DNA of 64,000 bases, taken from Phylloscopus collybita (taxonomy: Eukaryota; Chordata; Aves; Passeriformes; Phylloscopidae). The position numbers and the translations under genes are program-made. Where the stretch lies: positions 3,193,501-3,257,500 of the forward strand of contig JAJNNQ010000008.1 in NCBI GenBank assembly GCA_027886175.1, given 5' to 3'. Shown here piece by piece: positions 61,701 to 64,000 of this stretch. The notes under the pieces were generated by a model that saw only the letters and a list, made by a program, of their open reading frames with translations, made no database searches and was not told the origin of the DNA. How positions within the stretch are numbered: the first letter of the stretch is position 1; the number at the start of each line of letters is the position of its first letter.

Positions 61701-63894
61701 TTCAACTCATTCACCCTTCTGGGATGTGGCAGTTCAACTTGCTTTTAGGGAAGAAAGGAAACTTGGACATTTTATTATCAAAGCCTGATAAAATCCAGCC
61801 TGGCATACAAAGAGAAAGCATAACGCAGGATTTGGTTTGCTCTAAGCTTTGAATGGAGTTTTGCAGGGGTTTTGCTTGTTCTTTTTGGAATCAAGCATGG
61901 CATGCAATGGCATAAGTTCATACTTCATGGAATTAGAGGTTTAGTTTTGGAGGGAAGTTCCAAACTGATTTGTATCTCTTCCTTGAAGCCTTTCCAGACC
62001 ACATGGCTGATCTGGGCACGGAAGGGCTGGGATCTGAGAAGGAGTCTGTGCACGGCTCCCAGCCAGACCTGCGGCGCATCGCTGACCTGCCGGTGCCAGC
62101 AGACTTCCTTTCTCTCTCCAATGATGCCAAACCCAAGCTGATGACTCCAGATGCATTCATGACACCAAGTACTTCTCTTCAGCAGGTAATCAGAGACTAG
62201 CAATGTTACGGTGATGCAAGGGATGAGGGTGGATTTTGGTACTTTTGTACACAATTTTCAGCTGGAATAACTGTAACAAGCTCTGCCAGCTGAATGCAGA
62301 GCACATGGGAAACTCTGTGTGTAACCAGACTGAGCAGAAACCTGTTGGCACATCTAAAATGCTAAACTGGCCTAAGCTTGTGTTGTAAGTGCTGTGTTTA
62401 ACTGCAAAACCACTGGTGTAGGTGATCTTTGTAGAAATACAGGTTTGCTAAATAAGTGTATCTAAGCTGGGAGACTGCTCTTACTGGTTTACACATGTTG
62501 TTTGGGGTTATGATATAACTGTAATGGAAGAAAACATGCCACCTCTGCATATCCTGTCTGATGGGGTTCTGTGGGAATGCAGATCTGAAATGATCAGGTA
62601 GGTAGATGGGACTGTTCAGACTTGTGAGACCCCGCTGGAGTACCCCACTCTCTGCCATCATCCCTCTGCCTCTGCACTGGTGAGGTCACTTTGGTGACAG
62701 CAATTCCTCAATAAAAGCAGCCATATGATGAGGATGTTTTGGGGCTTGCCTTTGACCAGCACCTGAGCACCTTAGCAGAACAACCCAACCTATGGAGGTG
62801 TTTTCTATTCCCTCTTCACCAAAGACTCTCTAGGAGTCAGTCTTTCTCTGGTTGAGTAGTGTTGTTTCTCTGTCCCACCCTGACTGCCCTGTGGTTCCTT
62901 ACAGATCGCTGTCTCTCCAGGCAGCAGTGTCAGTTCCCTGACTGCAGTCACAGCCATGAGCAGCACTTCTGTCACAGATGCCTCTCTGCCCAGGTAAATA
63001 GCACATCAGTTAAATAATACATCTGCAGCTGAACTGGCACAGGCCTTTGGGACAGCACAAAGCTGTAGCGTGTCTTGTAGGACAGGAGATTGTAACCAGA
63101 GTTAGAAACTGGCCTGAGTCCCAACATCCCTGTATAGGCAGCTGTTCGCATCCCTAATGCAGCTTGGAACATGCCTGTTGTCATCTAGGGGCCAACAAGA
63201 GTGGTTTTTGTGTGTCTCATAGGGATTCTGTTACTGCAGCTCAGTTTTGTTGCTCTACATGCTTTTCCCAAAGGGCCGTTGTTGTTTACAGGTAAGAGAA
63301 CACTGCAGCCACCAAGGACAGGGAGAGAATTAGGACTGGTAGGAAAATCTTACAGTGTGACAATAGGTTGGGCTGCATAACAGGCAAGAACTTCACTTCT
63401 GGGGGTTGGGAAAAGGAGAGAGACCTATCTTGTAGTGTCCTCTCTCTCCCTGTACTCTCTACAGTAGGCACTGGAGATACAGTTGGTTCCTTCTCTCACT
63501 GACGCCTCGAATTCTAAAAGATTGCAATACTTTTTTTTTTCTTTTTTGTTATTCTCTGGGCTATATGGGGACTGGGAGATGGCAGGTGCTCATTGACAGG
63601 GAGTGGCTGACCATGGTGGAAAGAGCAAGGGCTCTTCCACTGACTTTGTGGACCACTGACCCCATCTCCTCACCTCGAGTATTTGATACAGGTCAATCAT
63701 TTCTTTGGGCTGCTTGATTTGCTGGTGTCTATTTCTGCAGAGCATCAGAAGACATGACTGTGAGCCCCAAGATGCAGCTGGACACCAGCCTCACGCTGAG
63801 CAGCAGCAGCAGCAGTCTCCAGACCAGTCCCAGGAGTCACTCTGTTCTTATCCCAGGCCTCCCTGACAAGCTAACACCAAAGGCACCTGTTCCA
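46707..63894 (+). CDS. EDC4: EDC4, enhancer of mRNA-decapping protein 4, 5' part (exons 1-17)
   Basis: Scaffold of cytoplasmic P-bodies that bridges DCP1 and DCP2 and promotes decapping in 5'-3' mRNA decay (Ge-1 in flies, VARICOSE in plants). Seventeen exons join in frame into 690 codons: 46707-46785, 50774-50930, 51694-51805, 52449-52548, 53970-54159, 55182-55329, 55834-55938, 56376-56485, 57015-57098, 57629-57724, 58731-58833, 59295-59475, 60755-60827, 61254-61345, 61989-62185, 62905-62993, 63741-63894. Start [20 protein letters not shown] matches human. Residues about 117-480 carry the WD40 region; about 490-690 are a low-complexity Ser/Pro/Thr linker. The C-terminal alpha-helical oligomerisation half (human total about 1,400 residues) lies beyond the right edge. 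All junctions are GT..AG. Intron 12 holds nested CR1 elements. Confidence 0.96.
46786..50773 (+). other. EDC4: EDC4 intron 1
   Basis: About 4 kb, starting inside the CpG island and then of ordinary composition. No exon, RNA gene or recognised repeat; several open frames of up to 200 codons have no splice or family support. Confidence 0.6.
50774..50930 (+). CDS. EDC4: EDC4 exon 2
   Basis: Residues 27-78. [20 protein letters not shown] and LQEKQV are strongly conserved with human; the middle ([16 protein letters not shown]) diverges. Phase 1 in, phase 2 out. Confidence 0.95.
51694..51805 (+). CDS. EDC4: EDC4 exon 3
   Basis: Residues 79-116, [20 protein letters not shown] then [18 protein letters not shown]. 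Acceptor TTTTTTAAAG has an A-rich -3 position but is fixed by homology. Confidence 0.95.
52449..52548 (+). CDS. EDC4: EDC4 exon 4
   Basis: Residues 117-149, [20 protein letters not shown] then [13 protein letters not shown]; entry to the WD40 region, near identical to human. Confidence 0.95.
53041..53240 (+). mobile_element. CR1 LINE fragment in EDC4 intron 4
   Basis: Sense CR1 3' region: GGCTGAGGGGAAATGGTCTC, AGATATTAGGAATTTTTTTT, GGAACTGCCTTGCCCAGGAA, CCATTTCTGGAAATGTTCAA. Both ends decayed. Confidence 0.75.
53970..54159 (+). CDS. EDC4: EDC4 exon 5
   Basis: Residues 150-212, including [20 protein letters not shown] and [20 protein letters not shown] followed by FVWRL, WD40 blades. Donor is the weak CCA|GTATCT, accepted because CA joins the next exon's A to make the Gln of the conserved KIQEEI. 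Confidence 0.92.
55182..55329 (+). CDS. EDC4: EDC4 exon 6
   Basis: Residues 213-262: [20 protein letters not shown] then [20 protein letters not shown] and TLALLHEDR. An acidic insert ([10 protein letters not shown]) is in the same position as in human. Confidence 0.95.
55834..55938 (+). CDS. EDC4: EDC4 exon 7
   Basis: Residues 263-297: [20 protein letters not shown], then [17 protein letters not shown]40 strand pattern with AEVWDLD. Confidence 0.95.
56376..56485 (+). CDS. EDC4: EDC4 exon 8
   Basis: Residues 298-333: [20 protein letters not shown] then [16 protein letters not shown], a textbook WD40 blade (LSPDG, SHDG, FW). Confidence 0.96.
57015..57098 (+). CDS. EDC4: EDC4 exon 9
   Basis: Residues 334-361: [20 protein letters not shown] then NHKKQDP. 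Confidence 0.95.
57629..57724 (+). CDS. EDC4: EDC4 exon 10
   Basis: Residues 362-393: [20 protein letters not shown] then [24 protein letters not shown] is another WD40 blade. Confidence 0.96.
58731..58833 (+). CDS. EDC4: EDC4 exon 11
   Basis: Residues 394-428: [20 protein letters not shown] then [15 protein letters not shown]. Confidence 0.96.
59295..59475 (+). CDS. EDC4: EDC4 exon 12
   Basis: Residues 429-488: [20 protein letters not shown], then [16 protein letters not shown], then [20 protein letters not shown]. End of the WD40 region. Confidence 0.96.
59575..59683 (+). mobile_element. short sense CR1 fragment in EDC4 intron 12
   Basis: Reads GAGGAAACAGCCTCAGGTTG, GAGGTTTAGATTGGGTGTTA, AAAATATCTTCACCAGGCTT, matching a CR1 3' region in plus orientation; abuts an antisense element. 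Confidence 0.65.
59684..60655 (-). mobile_element. antisense CR1-type LINE interrupted by a second insertion
   Basis: Two halves of one antisense element, 59684-60015 and 60582-about 60655. The left half ends ...AGCAGATCAACACTCCTGCC plus TAATGTGG; the right half resumes GTCTGCAGACTTACTGAGAG then TGATCCAGATCATTGATAAA-like sequence. In intact avian copies these two stretches are contiguous (from memory), so the intervening 566 bases are a later insertion. Confidence 0.75.
60016..60581 (+). mobile_element. sense CR1 LINE nested in the antisense copy
   Basis: CR1 3' region in plus orientation: GAATCCAGAGGAGGGCCATG, GGCCTCAGCCTGGAGAGGAG, GGAAGAAGTTTTTCATCCAG, GGGTCTCTTCCAGCTCAGGA, ending GCTGTGATT. 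Flanked by the direct repeat ATGTGG (60010-60015 and 60576-60581), a plausible target-site duplication. Confidence 0.75.
60755..60827 (+). CDS. EDC4: EDC4 exon 13
   Basis: Residues 489-512: variable [10 protein letters not shown] then conserved [16 protein letters not shown] (final Lys split). Confidence 0.95.
61254..61345 (+). CDS. EDC4: EDC4 exon 14
   Basis: Residues 513-543: [20 protein letters not shown] then [22 protein letters not shown] is conserved; the rest is linker. Confidence 0.94.
61989..62185 (+). CDS. EDC4: EDC4 exon 15
   Basis: Residues 544-609, including [20 protein letters not shown] and [19 protein letters not shown], a conserved island within the linker. Confidence 0.95.
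62905..62993 (+). CDS. EDC4: EDC4 exon 16
   Basis: Residues 610-638, [20 protein letters not shown] then TSVTDASLP. The human equivalent carries a longer Ser homopolymer that is absent here. Confidence 0.93.
63741..63894 (+). CDS. EDC4: EDC4 exon 17 (last in window)
   Basis: Residues 639-690: [20 protein letters not shown], a Ser6 run, [26 protein letters not shown], then donor CCA|GTAAGG. The next exon is outside the window. Confidence 0.94.
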
Positions 63895-63947
63895 GTAAGG
63901 CTCCAAATGCTGCTCCCTTCCTTCTCATGGGCCAAGGAACCTCTCTA

Positions 63948-64000
63948 TGGGCCTTTACAAGCTGAAGTTGTTCAGCCTGGAGAACAAAAGGCTCTGAGGA
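63948..64000 (+). mobile_element. CR1 LINE fragment cut by the window end
   Basis: GTTGTTCAGCCTGGAGAACA followed by AAAGGCTCTGAGGA is the same CR1 segment seen near 15848. Only about 50 bases are visible. Confidence 0.65.

Overview
This window is vertebrate nuclear DNA, almost certainly from a bird. It has intron-rich genes with GT..AG junctions, two unmethylated-looking CpG islands, many decayed CR1-type LINE fragments (the dominant avian interspersed repeat) and compact introns. Its genes have human counterparts on 16q13 (CCL17, CX3CL1) and 16q22 (HYDIN, NUTF2, EDC4), a gene set I associate with chicken chromosome 11. That chromosome assignment is from memory, not tested.

Layout. (1) 1-10.8 kb, minus strand: two chemokine genes in tandem. 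A CCL17-like CC chemokine has its signal-peptide exon and second exon here and runs off the left edge. Upstream of it lies complete CX3CL1 (fractalkine; three coding exons, 415 codons, CX3C motif, mucin-like stalk, one membrane span) with a long 3' UTR. Both genes share the same intron phases. (2) 10.8-19.9 kb: gene-poor intergenic DNA with one CR1 copy. A consensus NF-kappaB site lies just upstream of CX3CL1. (3) 19.9-23.4 kb, plus strand: six exons matching the extreme N-terminus of the ciliary protein HYDIN, still separated by introns. One exon carries a frameshift and a stop, and the copy ends in a 21-bp minisatellite against the next gene's promoter, so I call it a truncated, non-processed pseudogene. 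(4) 23.6-45.9 kb, plus: NUTF2 (nuclear transport factor 2) with a CpG-island promoter, a non-coding first exon and four coding exons giving the full 127 residues. A second, intact version of the last coding exon lies 4.1 kb before the usual one. (5) 46.3 kb to the right edge, plus: EDC4, the mRNA-decapping scaffold. Seventeen consecutive coding exons (690 codons) cover the N-terminus, the WD40 region and most of the Ser-rich linker; the rest is outside the window.

Functionally the window joins an inducible immune locus (chemokines) to two housekeeping genes: NUTF2 returns RanGDP to the nucleus, and EDC4 organises mRNA decapping in P-bodies. NUTF2 and EDC4 are adjacent and co-oriented as in human, whereas their closeness to the chemokine pair differs from human. 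The item most worth following up is the duplicated NUTF2 terminal exon, which predicts a 126-residue isoform with a changed C-terminal third.
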